Of a stretch of 64,000 nt of DNA, positions 27,078-37,721 are shown in pieces (the first letter of the stretch is position 1; each line of letters begins with the position of its first letter). The stretch is taken from assembly GCA_947646415.1 (NCBI GenBank), contig CANSGN010000002.1, forward strand, positions 62,001 through 126,000. Reading direction: 5' to 3'. The notes beneath the pieces were generated by a model. The model did not search any database. It had not been told where the DNA came from and worked only from the letters and a program-made list of their open reading frames with translations. Source of the stretch: an uncultured Clostridia bacterium. GTDB taxonomy: Bacteria > Bacillota > Clostridia > Christensenellales > UBA3700. Made by a program: the position numbers and the translations under genes.

Positions 27078-29744
27078 ATGGGATTATTCGCTAAATTGTT
27101 CCCTAAAGCAAATGATAGGGAAATTGCAAAATTAGATAAAATCGCAAATGATATTGAAGCTTTGGGAGATGAATACAAAGCTTTAAGTGAAGAACAATTA
27201 AAAGCAAAAACGTTAGAATTTAGAGATAGACTTTCCAAAGGGGAAAGCCTGGACGATATTTTGGTAGAGGCTTATGCGACTGTTCGCGAGGCAAGTGACA
27301 GGGTGCTTGGTTTAAGACATTTCCATGTTCAGCTAATGGGTGGTATCGCTTTGCACCAAGGACGTATCGCACAAATGGCAACAGGTGAAGGTAAAACTTT
27401 GGTTGCGACTTTGCCTGCATATTTAAATGCGTTAAACGGCGAGGGTATGCATATCGTAACTGTCAATGACTATCTTGCAAAACGTGACGCAGAGTGGATG
27501 GGCAAGGTATACAAATATTTGGGCTTGACTGTAGGCGTTGTTGTGCCGCAAATGAGCCAGGATGCAAAACAGGCCGCATACAATTCGGATATAATTTATG
27601 CCACAAACAACGAGTTGGGGTTTGACTATTTGCGTGACAATATGATAGTTGATATAAGGCAAAAAATGCAAAGACAACTTGCCTTTGCAATAGTGGACGA
27701 GGTGGATAGTATCCTTATCGACGAGGCTAGAACTCCTTTAATCATTAGCGGTATGGGCGAAAAATCAAGCGACACATACACAAAGGCAAATGCTTTTGCA
27801 AAATCTTTGCAAGAGGATGACTATATAGTTGAAGAAAAGGAAAAGACCGTTCGTTTGTCCGACGAGGGGGTAGCAAAGGCGGAAAGATATTTCGGGCTTG
27901 AAAACTATGCGGATATCGAAAACCAAGACTTGGCACATTACGTAAACAATGCTTTGCGTGCTAATGTTATTATGAAACGCGATGTAGACTATGTGGTAAA
28001 AGACGGCGAGGTCGTAATCGTTGACGAGTTTACAGGACGTCTTATGGAGGGCAGAAGATATAGCGAGGGTTTGCACCAAGCTATCGAGGCAAAGGAAAAA
28101 GTTTCAATCAAAGCAGAGTCTAAAACACTTGCCACTATTACTTTTCAAAACTTTTTTAGGCTTTACAAAAAGTTGTCGGGTATGACAGGTACTGCAAAAA
28201 CCGAAGAAAAAGAGTTTAACGATATTTACAATTTGGATGTTGTAGTATTGCCAACAAACAAACCAATTTTAAGGGTTGATGAAAATGATAAACTATACAC
28301 AACCAAAAACGGAAAAATGAGAGCTTTGATTGCGGATATCGAGGAGCACCACAAAACAGGGCAACCTATTTTGGTGGGTACTTCCAATGTGGAGGATTCC
28401 GAAGCGTTGTCTAAAATATTAAAAGCTCATAAAATAAACCACAATGTTTTGAATGCTAAAAACCATAAAAGTGAGGCAGAAATCATTGCCCAAGCGGGTA
28501 AGGTCGGTGCTGTTACAATCGCGACAAATATGGCAGGTCGTGGTACAGATATTATGCTTGGCGGTAATGCGGAATATTCTGCAAAAGAGCGTATGGAGAA
28601 AAATGGTTACAGCGAGGAGATTATTGCAGAGGCAACCTCGTATGCAACTATAACTGACCCTGAAATATTAAAAGCAAGGGAAGAGTATCAAAGATATTAT
28701 GAGCAATTTAAGCAAATAACCGACAAGGAAAAGGAAGAAGTAAAAGCTTTGGGCGGACTTCGAATCGTAGGTACTTGCCGTAATGACAGCAGACGTATAG
28801 ACGACCAGCTTCGTGGTAGAAGTGGTAGGCAGGGCGACCCGGGCTCAAGCGTATTCTATTTGAGTATGGAAGACGATATGCTTAGAGTTTTCGGTGGGGA
28901 AACAATGCAAAATATCGCGAATAAATTCAGTTTTGAGGAAGACCAAGCGATAGTACTTAATATGTTAACCAAGCAAATCGAACACGCTCAAGCAAGAATC
29001 GAAAGCAGAGACTTTAGCATACGTAAAAGCGTGCTTGCCTATGACGATGTTATGAACGTTCAAAGAAATTTGATATACGAACAAAGAAACAAAGTGCTTG
29101 ACGGCCTTGATATGTCAAATCAAATTGAAAAAATGATAATCGAGCAAGTGGAATTGATTTGTAACAATTATATCGATATGACAGTAGGCTATATGTCTTG
29201 GGATTACGAGGGCTTTAACAATGCGTTAGAGCAAAGAGTACTTGCAGACGGTACAAATATAATTACCGAAGAATTGTGCTCGGTATACAATGCGGTAAAA
29301 ATCAGAGACGCGATTTTGGACGAAGTGTTTAAACAATATGATAAAAAAGTTGCGGATGCACAAGAAAACGGCTTTGATTTCCAAGAAGTTGAAAGAGCGG
29401 TATTGCTTAGAAATGTCGATACAAAATGGATGGACCACATTGACAGTTTGCATAGGTTAAGAAAAGGTATCGGACTTATGGCATACGGTCAAAAAGACCC
29501 TGTAATCGCATATAAGAATAACGCTATAGATATGTTTGACGAAATGATTGATGCAATCAACCGCGATACCGTTACTACACTTTGCAAAGGTGTACTAAGA
29601 GCAAATGTGGAAAGAAAGCAAGTGGCAGAGGAGTCCGGAACAAACCAAAACAGTACTGTAGTAAACAAGGACAAAAAGATAGGAAGAAATGACATGTGTC
29701 CTTGCGGCTCGGGCAGAAAATATAAGAACTGCTGTGGAAAATAA
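27078..29744 (+). CDS. secA: Preprotein translocase ATPase SecA
   Basis: This 888-residue ATPase drives secretion through SecYEG at the cytoplasmic membrane. Walker A is ATGEGKT (Thr102-Thr107), the DEAD-type box is DEVD (207-210) followed by SILIDEARTPLI, and the second nucleotide domain has TNMAGRGTDI and GRSGRQGDPG. The C-terminus carries the metal-binding SEC-C motif, CPCGSGRKYKNCC (874-886), which contacts SecB or ribosomes in other species. It is full length and includes the preprotein cross-linking and helical scaffold domains. AGAG before the ATG is a modest ribosome site. Confidence 0.98.
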   Translation: MGLFAKLFPKANDREIAKLDKIANDIEALGDEYKALSEEQLKAKTLEFRDRLSKGESLDDILVEAYATVREASDRVLGLRHFHVQLMGGIALHQGRIAQMATGEGKTLVATLPAYLNALNGEGMHIVTVNDYLAKRDAEWMGKVYKYLGLTVGVVVPQMSQDAKQAAYNSDIIYATNNELGFDYLRDNMIVDIRQKMQRQLAFAIVDEVDSILIDEARTPLIISGMGEKSSDTYTKANAFAKSLQEDDYIVEEKEKTVRLSDEGVAKAERYFGLENYADIENQDLAHYVNNALRANVIMKRDVDYVVKDGEVVIVDEFTGRLMEGRRYSEGLHQAIEAKEKVSIKAESKTLATITFQNFFRLYKKLSGMTGTAKTEEKEFNDIYNLDVVVLPTNKPILRVDENDKLYTTKNGKMRALIADIEEHHKTGQPILVGTSNVEDSEALSKILKAHKINHNVLNAKNHKSEAEIIAQAGKVGAVTIATNMAGRGTDIMLGGNAEYSAKERMEKNGYSEEIIAEATSYATITDPEILKAREEYQRYYEQFKQITDKEKEEVKALGGLRIVGTCRNDSRRIDDQLRGRSGRQGDPGSSVFYLSMEDDMLRVFGGETMQNIANKFSFEEDQAIVLNMLTKQIEHAQARIESRDFSIRKSVLAYDDVMNVQRNLIYEQRNKVLDGLDMSNQIEKMIIEQVELICNNYIDMTVGYMSWDYEGFNNALEQRVLADGTNIITEELCSVYNAVKIRDAILDEVFKQYDKKVADAQENGFDFQEVERAVLLRNVDTKWMDHIDSLHRLRKGIGLMAYGQKDPVIAYKNNAIDMFDEMIDAINRDTVTTLCKGVLRANVERKQVAEESGTNQNSTVVNKDKKIGRNDMCPCGSGRKYKNCCGK

Positions 29745-29869
29745 AAAGTTTGTTAAATTAAAATATTTCGGTCAGTAAAGGAAAAAACTATCAAAAATCG
29801 TGGTTAATTAGGCAAAATAAATTGAAATATACTTTTTAAAAGTGAAATAATAGGTATAAGGTAATAAAT

Positions 29870-30967
29870 ATGATTTTATTGGAAGAGACAAAACTAGAAG
29901 TTCAAAAAATTAAAGAATTGCTTGTGAGCGTGGGTGATGCTTTGGATTTGAATAAGCTTAATGCAAGAAAAGCCGAACTTGAAAAAATGCAAAACGAGCC
30001 GGACTTTTGGAATGATATGTCAAAAGCACAGGTGGTTAATAAAGAGTGTAAGAGTATTGAAAACAAGCTTAACAAGTATGCAGGCTTGATGTCCAGACTT
30101 GAAGATACCGATGTGCTTATTGATATGTGCATTGAAATGCAAGACGACAGCGAAGACGAAAATATTTTGAGTGAAATTAAAAAACTTTCTCATGAAATAG
30201 AACAGCTAAGGCTTGAAACTTTGTTAAAAGGCAAGTATGATGCAAACAATGCGATTTTGACTTTGCATGCAGGTGCAGGCGGTACAGAAGCTCAAGATTG
30301 GGCAAGTATGCTTTACAGGATGTATTTGAGATATGCAGAGCGTGAGGGATTTGCCGTTAAAGAATTGGACAGACTTGACGGCGATGAGGCAGGTATAAAA
30401 GCGGTTACTTTTATGGTATCGGGCGATAACGCTTATGGCTACCTTAAGGCGGAAAAAGGCGTACACCGTTTGGTAAGAATAAGTCCTTTCGACTCGCAAA
30501 GTCGTAGGCATACAAGCTTTTCTTCCTTGGAAGTTATGCCGGAAATCGAAAATGACAATGCGATAGTAATTAATATGGATGAGGTGCGTGTAGATACTTA
30601 CCGAAGTGGCGGTGCAGGCGGTCAGCACGTTAACAAAACAGATTCCGCTGTGCGTATGACACATATTCCTACGGGTATTGTCGTACAGTGCCAAAACGAG
30701 CGTAGCCAAATTCAAAATAGAGAGCAAGCTTTAAAAATGTTAAAAAGTAAGCTTATCGAAAGGCAAGAGCAGGAAAGGTTAGAGCAAGACCAAGAGCTTA
30801 AAGGAGACTTGAAAAAAATCGAATGGGGCTCGCAAATTCGTTCGTATGTATTTTGTCCTTACACAATGGTAAAAGACCATAGGACAAACTTTGAAACGGG
30901 CAATATTTCCGCTGTAATGGATGGGGAAATAGAAGAGTTTATTGAGGAATACCTTAAGAAAATGTAA
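29870..30967 (+). CDS. prfB: Peptide chain release factor 2
   Basis: This 365-residue release factor recognises UGA and UAA stop codons and releases the peptide from the ribosome. The RF2-specific tripeptide SPF appears in RISPFDSQSRRHTSF, and the catalytic GGQ is at 250-252. The frame is continuous from the start: the internal in-frame UGA and +1 frameshift site found in most bacterial prfB genes are absent, so autoregulation by frameshifting is not expected. Full length. AAGG precedes the start. Confidence 0.97.
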   Translation: MILLEETKLEVQKIKELLVSVGDALDLNKLNARKAELEKMQNEPDFWNDMSKAQVVNKECKSIENKLNKYAGLMSRLEDTDVLIDMCIEMQDDSEDENILSEIKKLSHEIEQLRLETLLKGKYDANNAILTLHAGAGGTEAQDWASMLYRMYLRYAEREGFAVKELDRLDGDEAGIKAVTFMVSGDNAYGYLKAEKGVHRLVRISPFDSQSRRHTSFSSLEVMPEIENDNAIVINMDEVRVDTYRSGGAGGQHVNKTDSAVRMTHIPTGIVVQCQNERSQIQNREQALKMLKSKLIERQEQERLEQDQELKGDLKKIEWGSQIRSYVFCPYTMVKDHRTNFETGNISAVMDGEIEEFIEEYLKKM

Positions 30968-30972
30968 AAATT

Positions 30973-31008
30973 AAAAGGGAAAAACTAATTTAGTTGTTTT
31001 TCGCTTTT
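30973..31008 (+). terminator. Hairpin after prfB
   Basis: AAAAGGGAAAAAC pairs with GTTTTTCGCTTTT with one mismatch. No long T run follows beyond the stem itself, so termination is likely partial. Confidence 0.4.
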
Positions 31009-31028
31009 AAAATTTAAGGGGGAAAATT

Positions 31029-31136
31029 ATGAGACCCGTAGTACCAACATACTGCTATATTCAAGGTTGCTACAATCCTGAGTTTGAGGCTGCAATCGCA
31101 GTGTGTAAACAAGATAACAAACTGATAACCTATTGA
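31029..31136 (+). CDS. Small 35-residue protein between prfB and tsaD
   Basis: This short frame has a good ribosome site (AAGGGGGAAAATT before ATG) and encodes 35 residues, starting MRPVVPTYCYIQGCYNPEF and containing three cysteines (9, 14, 26). No match to a known family comes to mind. It ends 37 bases before tsaD. The strong start context and isolated position suggest it is translated, either as a small protein or as a leader coupling tsaD expression. Coding status is not proven. Confidence 0.5.
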   Translation: MRPVVPTYCYIQGCYNPEFEAAIAVCKQDNKLITY

Positions 31137-31173
31137 AAATCGGTATTAAAATACTTAAAAAAAGGAATTTGCA

Positions 31174-32235
31174 ATGTCATATTTGGATACTTCAAATGAA
31201 AAATTAAAGGCGTTGAAAAAACGCGGAGATATAGTTATCCTTGCGATAGAATCATCTTGCGACGAAACTGCTTGTGCGATAATGCGCGGTAAGCAGTTGC
31301 TTTCAAATGTGGTTGCAACACAAATAGAAATACATAGACGTTTTGGTGGGGTTGTGCCTGAAATAGCATCCCGCAACCATACATTAGCTGTGGAAAATGT
31401 GGTAAAGGAAGCCCTTGCCAAAGCAAATATGACTTTAAAAGACATAGAAGTTATCGGAGTGACTTATGGTGCAGGTTTGTTGGGTGCTTTGCTTGTGGGG
31501 GTAAGTTATGCTAAAAGCCTTGCTTATAGCTTGGATATCCCTTTAATAGCGGTAAACCATATAAAAGGACATGTGGCAGCAAATTATATTGCTTGTCCCG
31601 AGCTTGCCCCTCCTTATATTTGTTTGATTGCAAGTGGCGGGCATACTGCAATTTGCAAAGTTCAAGACTTCAATGAAATTGAAATAATCGGAAGTACTGT
31701 CGACGATGCTTGCGGAGAGGCTTTTGATAAAGTTGCAAGGTGTTTGGGATTGCCATACCCTGGTGGTGTGGAAATTGAAAAACTTGCATTAGATGGTAAT
31801 TGTAATATTGAAATGCCTTTACCGTTTAAAGGAGAAGAACATTTTAATTTGAGTTACAGCGGACTTAAAACCGCAGTGTTAAATTATATTCACAACAAAG
31901 AACAAAAAGGGGAAGAGTACAGCAAAGCAGATGTTGCAGCAAGCTTTCAAAACCGTGCAATAGGTATGCTAGTGGATAACACAATAAGGGCTACTTTGAA
32001 ATATGGTTACAAAACAATAGTGATTGCGGGTGGCGTAGGTGCAAATAAATTATTGCGTTCCAAAATGAGTGAAGAAGGCAAAAAGCATAATATAAAGGTT
32101 ATATATCCTCCGCTAAATTTGTGTACGGATAACGCTGCAATGATTGCAAGCGAAACAAGAATTTTGATTGAAAGCGGGGCTCAATGTGCAAACATTGACC
32201 TTGACGGCTCGGCAAATGTAAGGATATTCGATTAA
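31174..32235 (+). CDS. tsaD: tRNA N6-threonylcarbamoyladenosine transferase TsaD
   Basis: This 353-residue protein is the catalytic subunit that places threonylcarbamoyl on A37 of ANN-decoding tRNAs, working with TsaB and TsaE (not in this window). Family motifs are LAIESSCDETACAI, the metal-binding HIKGH, ASGGHTAI, the phosphate motif STVDDACGEAFDKVA, and PPLNLCTDNAAMIA. The N-terminal 20 residues are a short extension. AAAGGAA lies upstream. From 32236 to 32504 I see no gene. Confidence 0.96.
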   Translation: MSYLDTSNEKLKALKKRGDIVILAIESSCDETACAIMRGKQLLSNVVATQIEIHRRFGGVVPEIASRNHTLAVENVVKEALAKANMTLKDIEVIGVTYGAGLLGALLVGVSYAKSLAYSLDIPLIAVNHIKGHVAANYIACPELAPPYICLIASGGHTAICKVQDFNEIEIIGSTVDDACGEAFDKVARCLGLPYPGGVEIEKLALDGNCNIEMPLPFKGEEHFNLSYSGLKTAVLNYIHNKEQKGEEYSKADVAASFQNRAIGMLVDNTIRATLKYGYKTIVIAGGVGANKLLRSKMSEEGKKHNIKVIYPPLNLCTDNAAMIASETRILIESGAQCANIDLDGSANVRIFD

Positions 32236-32504
32236 TTAAAAATAATTAATATACATAATATAAATATTTTATTATTTATCATTATATGTGTATTGAATTT
32301 TCGTAGTTATAGTTAATTGTATAATGGCGATTGAAAATTTGCTTGTTTATAAAACTAGTACATACTTGTTTGAGTGTTATAACTAACGTTTATTTAACTG
32401 TTTTAATTTAAACTAAAATAAAATCAAATCATTAGAGATAAAATTTCTAAAATTTAACCTGTGATTTAAAAATTTTGTTAATTAACTAAAATTGTTTAAA
32501 ATGT

Positions 32505-32533
32505 TTGACATTCTATATTATATTTGTTAGAAT
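32505..32533 (+). promoter_or_regulatory. Promoter of the str operon
   Basis: TTGACA (32505-32510), 17 bases, TAGAAT (32528-32533). Transcription would start near 32540, about 370 bases before rpsL. Confidence 0.65.
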
Positions 32534-32539
32534 ATCAAA

Positions 32540-32910
32540 TATATGGTCGGACTTAGGCAAATTATGCCAAAAATTAAGGACGATTTGTATAAAAATTTAT
32601 CAAAAACCGTAAGAGTTTATTTAGGTTGAAATAAGCTTTAGCGGTATCAATAAATGGCATAGGTAGGTGTGCTTTATGCCTTATTGAAGCGAGATTTTTT
32701 AAGGATGGTTATCTTAGAAAAAACCGTCAATCGGGTAAAAGCTTTGCACATTTGTTTACTTTTAGTATAAAATGCTATTAAGTTTTTATTTGTTGAAGTT
32801 TTTTGTAAGGTAACAGTAATTTTGAATATCGCACAGCAAGTTATGAGTGTCCTTCAAGGGTTGCGGGAATTACTCATCCGATTTTATATTTTTTAAGGAG
32901 GTAAAATAGA
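32540..32910 (+). promoter_or_regulatory. Long structured leader of rpsL
   Basis: This ~370-base untranslated leader contains a compound hairpin at 32648-32686: CAATAA and GGCATA pair with TATGCC and TTATTG, with a 2-base bulge and a 13-base loop. It is followed by GAAGCGAGATTTTTT. A 28-codon frame starts at 32543, nearly at the transcript 5' end, and stops at 32629. AAGGAGG precedes rpsL. The length suggests regulation of the ribosomal protein operon; I do not recognise a known motif. Confidence 0.45.
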
Positions 32911-33282
32911 ATGCCAACTATTAACCAATTAATTAGGCAAGGTAGAAAAGACAAAGTTTCAAAAAGCAATTCACCTATTATGGATGCAAATCCTCAAAAA
33001 CGTGGTGTATGCCTTTCTGTTACAACAACTTCTCCTAAAAAGCCAAACTCCGCATTGCGTAAAATTGCAAGAGTTCGTCTTGTAAACGGTCAAGAAGGTA
33101 CAATTTATATTCCAGGTATTGGACATAACCTACAAGAGCATAGCGTAGTTTTAATTCGTGGTGGTAGGGTTAGAGATTTACCGGGTGTCAGATATCACAT
33201 TATCCGTGGTACATTGGATGCTTCAGGTGTAGCTAACCGTAGACAAGCAAGGTCTAAGTACGGTGCAAAACGCCCTAAATAA
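32911..33282 (+). CDS. rpsL: Ribosomal protein S12
   Basis: This 123-residue protein of the small subunit sits at the decoding centre. Signature segments are [32 protein letters not shown] (Lys at the usual streptomycin-resistance position), [32 protein letters not shown] and [10 protein letters not shown]. It is the first gene of the str operon rpsL-rpsG-fusA-tuf. A full AAGGAGG site precedes it. Confidence 0.98.
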   Translation: MPTINQLIRQGRKDKVSKSNSPIMDANPQKRGVCLSVTTTSPKKPNSALRKIARVRLVNGQEGTIYIPGIGHNLQEHSVVLIRGGRVRDLPGVRYHIIRGTLDASGVANRRQARSKYGAKRPK

Positions 33283-33369
33283 GCCTTGTAATCGGATGTT
33301 TAAAGCAACTATGACTGCTTTGCTTTTGTGATTTTCAAGCAGTCAAAATTCAAATGGAGGTAATAAATT

Positions 33370-33840
33370 ATGCCAAGAAGAAGTGGTGTTATAAAAAGAG
33401 ACGTTCTACCTGACCCAATGTACGGCAGCAAGGTAATCACTAAGTTGATTAACCAAGTTATGCTTGATGGTAAAAGAGGAACAGCTCAAAATATAGTTTA
33501 TGGTGCTTTTGATATTATTAAAAACAAAATGAATCAAGACCCAATGGAGGTTTTTGAACAAGCACTAGAAAATGTTAAACCTGTTTTGGAAGTTAAAGCT
33601 CGCAGAGTGGGTGGTTCAACTTACCAAGTTCCAATGGAAATCAGGGCTGACAGAAGACAAACTCTTGCTATTCGTTGGATTGTTCTTTTCGCAAGAAAGA
33701 GAAACGAGAAAACAACAGTAGAGAAACTTGCCGGCGAACTAATGGATGCTTATAACAACTCAGGTAACTCTGTGAAGAAGAAAGACGATATGCACAGAAT
33801 GGCCGAGGCTAACAAAGCATTTGCACATTACCGTTGGTAA
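33370..33840 (+). CDS. rpsG: Ribosomal protein S7
   Basis: This 156-residue primary 16S rRNA-binding protein nucleates the head of the small subunit. Motifs are [40 protein letters not shown] and [20 protein letters not shown] at the end. It lies 87 bases after rpsL with TGGAGG upstream. In E. coli S7 represses the str operon by binding its mRNA; whether the same holds here cannot be seen. Confidence 0.98.
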   Translation: MPRRSGVIKRDVLPDPMYGSKVITKLINQVMLDGKRGTAQNIVYGAFDIIKNKMNQDPMEVFEQALENVKPVLEVKARRVGGSTYQVPMEIRADRRQTLAIRWIVLFARKRNEKTTVEKLAGELMDAYNNSGNSVKKKDDMHRMAEANKAFAHYRW

Positions 33841-34012
33841 TCTTATCTTTTATCTTAATTTATTGCAAGCTATCTTTCGCGGATATTTTGCTGTAACTGA
33901 GATTAATTGAAATCGGAAGTAGTTGAATTATTAGTTTTTTGCATTAGCATATAAATTTTAAAAGTAGTTAAAATTTACTTCCATAGTTTAATTTGATTTT
34001 TAGGAGGGCGTT

Positions 34013-36097
34013 ATGCCAAGAGAATTTTCGTTAGAAAATACAAGAAATATAGGTATTATGGCGCACATCGATGCGGGTAAGACTACTACATCCGAGCGTA
34101 TTTTGTACTATACAGGAAGGGTTCACAAAATTGGTGAAACACATGACGGTAGTGCTACAATGGACTGGATGGTACAAGAGCAAGAGCGTGGTATTACTAT
34201 CACATCTGCTGCTACTTCAACTCAATGGAGAGGCACTCGTATCAACCTTATCGACACTCCGGGACACGTTGACTTTACCGTTGAGGTAGAAAGAAGTTTG
34301 CGTGTACTTGACGGTGCGGTAGCTCTTTTCTGTGCAAAATCCGGTGTTGAGCCACAATCTGAAACAGTTTGGAGACAAGCTACAAAATACGGTGTTCCAA
34401 GAATTGCTTTCGTTAACAAAATGGACCGTCAAGGTGCAGATTTTGCAAACGTAGTTAAAATGATGAAAGATCGTTTGAAAGCTAATGCAGTTCCTGTACA
34501 ATTACCTATCGGTAAAGAAGACTATTTTGTCGGTCAAGTTGACGTAATCGAAATGAAAGCAGTTATTTACGATAAGGATGATAAAGATGGTACTAAATTT
34601 GAAATAACTGATATTCCAAGCGATATGTTAGACGAGGCAGCTGCTGCAAGAGAACTTCTTATCGAGTCGATTTCCGATTACGATGAGGAAATTATGATGA
34701 AGTTCCTTGAGGGCGAAGAAATTTCGGCTGACGAAATCAAAGCTGCTTTGCGTAAAGCTACTATCGATATGGCAATCACTCCTGTATTCTGCGGTAGTGC
34801 ATATCGTAACAAGGGTGTACAAGCTTTGATGGATGCAATCGTTGATTTCCTACCATCTCCGCTTGATGTTCCTCACATTAAAGGAACTAACCCTGACAAT
34901 GGCGAAGAAGAGGAAAGAATTTCTTCCGATGACGAGCCAATGGCAGGTCTTGCATTTAAGATTGTTGCAGACCCTTATGGTAAACTTGCATTCTTCAGAC
35001 TTTACAGTGGTAAATTGAGCAGTGGTTCTTATGTATACAATGCATCAAAAGGCAAAAAGGAGCGTATCGGACGTATCGTTCGTATGCACTCTAACTCAAG
35101 AACAGAAGTTGACGAAGTTTTTGCAGGCGATATCGTTGCTATCGTAGGTCTAAAAGATACTACAACAGGCGATACTTTGTGTGACCCAGACCATCCAATT
35201 CATTTGGAAAGTATGGATTTCCCAGAGCCGGTTATTAAAGTTGCTATCGAGCCAAAAACTAAAGCTGGACAAGAAAAAATGGGTATGGCATTGGTTAAAC
35301 TTGCCGAAGAAGACCCAACTTTCAAAACTTATACCGACCAAGAGACAGGTCAAACTATCATTGCAGGTATGGGTGAGTTGCACCTAGAGATTATCGTTGA
35401 CAGATTGTTGCGTGAGTTCAAGGTTGAGGCAAACGTAGGACAACCACAAGTTGCTTATCGTGAGACTATCCGTAACACTGTTGATGCAGAGGGTAAATTT
35501 ATCCGTCAGTCAGGTGGTTCCGGTCAATATGGTCACTGCCGCGTTACACTTATGCCGGGCGAGCCTGGGTCAGGTGTTGTTATTGAGGATAAGACTGTCG
35601 GCGGCTCTATTCCTAAGGAATATATCCCTGCTGTTGACAAAGGTATCCGTGAGGCTGCTTTGAGCGGTATTCTTGCAGGATACGAGTTGGTTGACTTTAA
35701 AGTTACTATAAACGATGGTTCTTACCACGAAGTTGACTCTTCCGAAATGGCGTTCAAAATTGCAGGTAGTATGGCTTTGAAAGAGGGTGCTAAAAAGGCA
35801 AATCCTGTTTTGTTAGAGCCTATTATGGCTGTAGACGTTGTTACACCGGATGAGTATTTGGGCGATGTTATCGGTACTATCAACGGCCGTCGCGGTAGCA
35901 TTAAGACAATGGAAATGAGAGGTGGTGACCAAGCTATTTCTGCAGAAGTTCCATTAAGCGAAATGTTCGGTTATGCAACTGTTCTTCGTTCGACATCTCA
36001 AGGTAGAGCAGGTTTCTCAATGCAATTCTCTCACTACGCTGAAGTTCCAAGAAGCGTATCCGAGAAAATTATCGGCGAGAGAAACAAAGATAAATAA
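34013..36097 (+). CDS. fusA: Elongation factor G
   Basis: This 694-residue GTPase moves tRNAs and mRNA through the ribosome after each peptide bond. G motifs are AHIDAGKTT (P-loop), the RGITI switch, DTPGHVDF and NKMDRQGAD. The later domains contain [11 protein letters not shown], the GSGQYGH loop of domain IV, and the conserved end [19 protein letters not shown]. Full length. TAGGAGGGCG precedes the start. It lies 172 bases after rpsG with no obvious terminator in between. Confidence 0.98.
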   Translation: MPREFSLENTRNIGIMAHIDAGKTTTSERILYYTGRVHKIGETHDGSATMDWMVQEQERGITITSAATSTQWRGTRINLIDTPGHVDFTVEVERSLRVLDGAVALFCAKSGVEPQSETVWRQATKYGVPRIAFVNKMDRQGADFANVVKMMKDRLKANAVPVQLPIGKEDYFVGQVDVIEMKAVIYDKDDKDGTKFEITDIPSDMLDEAAAARELLIESISDYDEEIMMKFLEGEEISADEIKAALRKATIDMAITPVFCGSAYRNKGVQALMDAIVDFLPSPLDVPHIKGTNPDNGEEEERISSDDEPMAGLAFKIVADPYGKLAFFRLYSGKLSSGSYVYNASKGKKERIGRIVRMHSNSRTEVDEVFAGDIVAIVGLKDTTTGDTLCDPDHPIHLESMDFPEPVIKVAIEPKTKAGQEKMGMALVKLAEEDPTFKTYTDQETGQTIIAGMGELHLEIIVDRLLREFKVEANVGQPQVAYRETIRNTVDAEGKFIRQSGGSGQYGHCRVTLMPGEPGSGVVIEDKTVGGSIPKEYIPAVDKGIREAALSGILAGYELVDFKVTINDGSYHEVDSSEMAFKIAGSMALKEGAKKANPVLLEPIMAVDVVTPDEYLGDVIGTINGRRGSIKTMEMRGGDQAISAEVPLSEMFGYATVLRSTSQGRAGFSMQFSHYAEVPRSVSEKIIGERNKDK

Positions 36098-36106
36098 AAT
36101 TAGGTA

Positions 36107-36135
36107 TTTACATTTGTAAAATAAAATGTTATACT
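36107..36135 (+). promoter_or_regulatory. Promoter of tuf
   Basis: TTTACA (36107-36112), 17 bases, TATACT (36130-36135) with an upstream TGT making an extended -10. It would give tuf an independent promoter with a leader of about 165 bases. Confidence 0.5.
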
Positions 36136-36308
36136 TATTATATTGGGGAATGCGTTTTGATTTTTCAATATAAAATATATCTCCTTAAATAGTTATTTAG
36201 CGTTTAAAGTTAATAACATTTACGGGATAAAATAAACAATAATCAATATTTATTATTGTACAAAAAATATAAACATTATAAATTGAATTTTTTAGGAGGA
36301 TTACAAAT

Positions 36309-37511
36309 ATGGCTAAAGCTAAATTTGAAAGAAACAAGACCCACGTAAACATTGGTACTATCGGTCACGTTGACCATGGTAAAACTACTCTTACTGCTGC
36401 TATCACAATGTATAGTGCTGCTAAGGGATTTGCTGATGCAATGAAATATGATGAAATTGATAAGGCACCGGAAGAGAGAGAGCGTGGTATTACAATTAAT
36501 ACAGCACACGTAGAGTATCAAACTGCTACTCGTCACTATGCACACGTTGACTGCCCAGGACACGCAGACTATGTTAAAAACATGATTACAGGTGCTGCTC
36601 AAATGGACGGTGCAATCCTAGTTGTTGCTTCAACTGATGGTCCAATGCCTCAAACTCGTGAGCACATCTTGCTTGCTCGTCAAGTAGGCGTTCCTTACAT
36701 CGTTGTATTTATGAACAAAACTGACCTAGTTGACGACGAAGAGTTGCTAGAGCTAGTTGAAATGGAAATCCGTGACCTACTTTCTGAGTATGGTTTCCCT
36801 GGCGATGATACTCCAATCGTTAAAGGTTCTGCATTCAAGGCTCTTGAAGCTGCTTCTAACGGACATGCTGATGACCCTGCTTGCGCTTGCATCGCTGAAC
36901 TTCTTGACGCTGTTGATGCTTACATCCCAGCTCCAGAACGTGATACTGATAAGCCTTTCTTGATGCCTGTTGAGGACGTATTTACTATCACAGGTCGTGG
37001 TACTGTTGCTACAGGTAGAGTAGAGCGTGGTTGCATCAAAATGCAAGACCAAATCGAAATCGTTGGTATTAAAGATACTGTTAAGACAACTTGTACAGGT
37101 ATCGAAATGTTCAGAAAGCTTCTTGACGAGGCATTCGCTGGAGATAACGTTGGTCTATTGCTACGTGGTATCCAAAGAACTGATATCGAGCGTGGTCAAG
37201 TACTTGCTAAACCAGGTTCAATCAACCCTCACACTTCTTTCTCATCTCAAGTTTACGTATTGACAAAGGAAGAGGGTGGTCGTCATACTCCATTCTTCAA
37301 CGGTTACCGTCCACAATTCTACTTCAGAACAACTGACGTTACAGGTTCAATCAAATTGCCTGCAGGCGTAGAAATGGTAATGCCTGGCGATAACATCGAT
37401 ATGGATATCGAGCTTATCACTCCAATCGCTATAGAAGAAGGTCTACGTTTCGCTATCCGTGAAGGTGGTAGAACTGTAGGTTCAGGCGTAGTTGCTAAGA
37501 TTATTAAGTAA
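36309..37511 (+). CDS. tuf: Elongation factor Tu
   Basis: This 400-residue GTPase delivers aminoacyl-tRNA to the ribosome. Motifs are GHVDHGKTT (P-loop), the RGITI switch [14 protein letters not shown](V), GSAFKALE, and the C-terminal [10 protein letters not shown] and [11 protein letters not shown]. Codon use is noticeably biased toward C-ending optimal codons, as expected for a very highly expressed gene. AGGAGG precedes the start. It closes the str operon and has a strong terminator. Confidence 0.98.
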   Translation: MAKAKFERNKTHVNIGTIGHVDHGKTTLTAAITMYSAAKGFADAMKYDEIDKAPEERERGITINTAHVEYQTATRHYAHVDCPGHADYVKNMITGAAQMDGAILVVASTDGPMPQTREHILLARQVGVPYIVVFMNKTDLVDDEELLELVEMEIRDLLSEYGFPGDDTPIVKGSAFKALEAASNGHADDPACACIAELLDAVDAYIPAPERDTDKPFLMPVEDVFTITGRGTVATGRVERGCIKMQDQIEIVGIKDTVKTTCTGIEMFRKLLDEAFAGDNVGLLLRGIQRTDIERGQVLAKPGSINPHTSFSSQVYVLTKEEGGRHTPFFNGYRPQFYFRTTDVTGSIKLPAGVEMVMPGDNIDMDIELITPIAIEEGLRFAIREGGRTVGSGVVAKIIK

Positions 37512-37566
37512 TCTTAATCAAACGTCTAAGCGAATTTAACTAGTTATAATATGATTTTAAGCAAAG

Positions 37567-37597
37567 AAATGCTCTGGTTATACCAGAGCATTTTTTG
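37567..37597 (+). terminator. Terminator of tuf
   Basis: AAATGCTCTGG and CCAGAGCATTT form an 11-bp stem with a 5-base loop and a T run. Confidence 0.9.
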
Positions 37598-37721
37598 TTT
37601 GTATAAATAATAATGATAAATATTTGAAATTAATTTTTAAGTTATGATATTCATAATTAAATATATTTATTTAGGTACAATCAATATAAAAAATAAATAA
37701 TAATGCAAGTTTGTTATCTGT

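Noticed and set aside
29870-30132. Programmed +1 frameshift in prfB
   Set aside because: The frame is open from the start and no in-frame UGA with a CUU-type slippery codon is present in the usual position.
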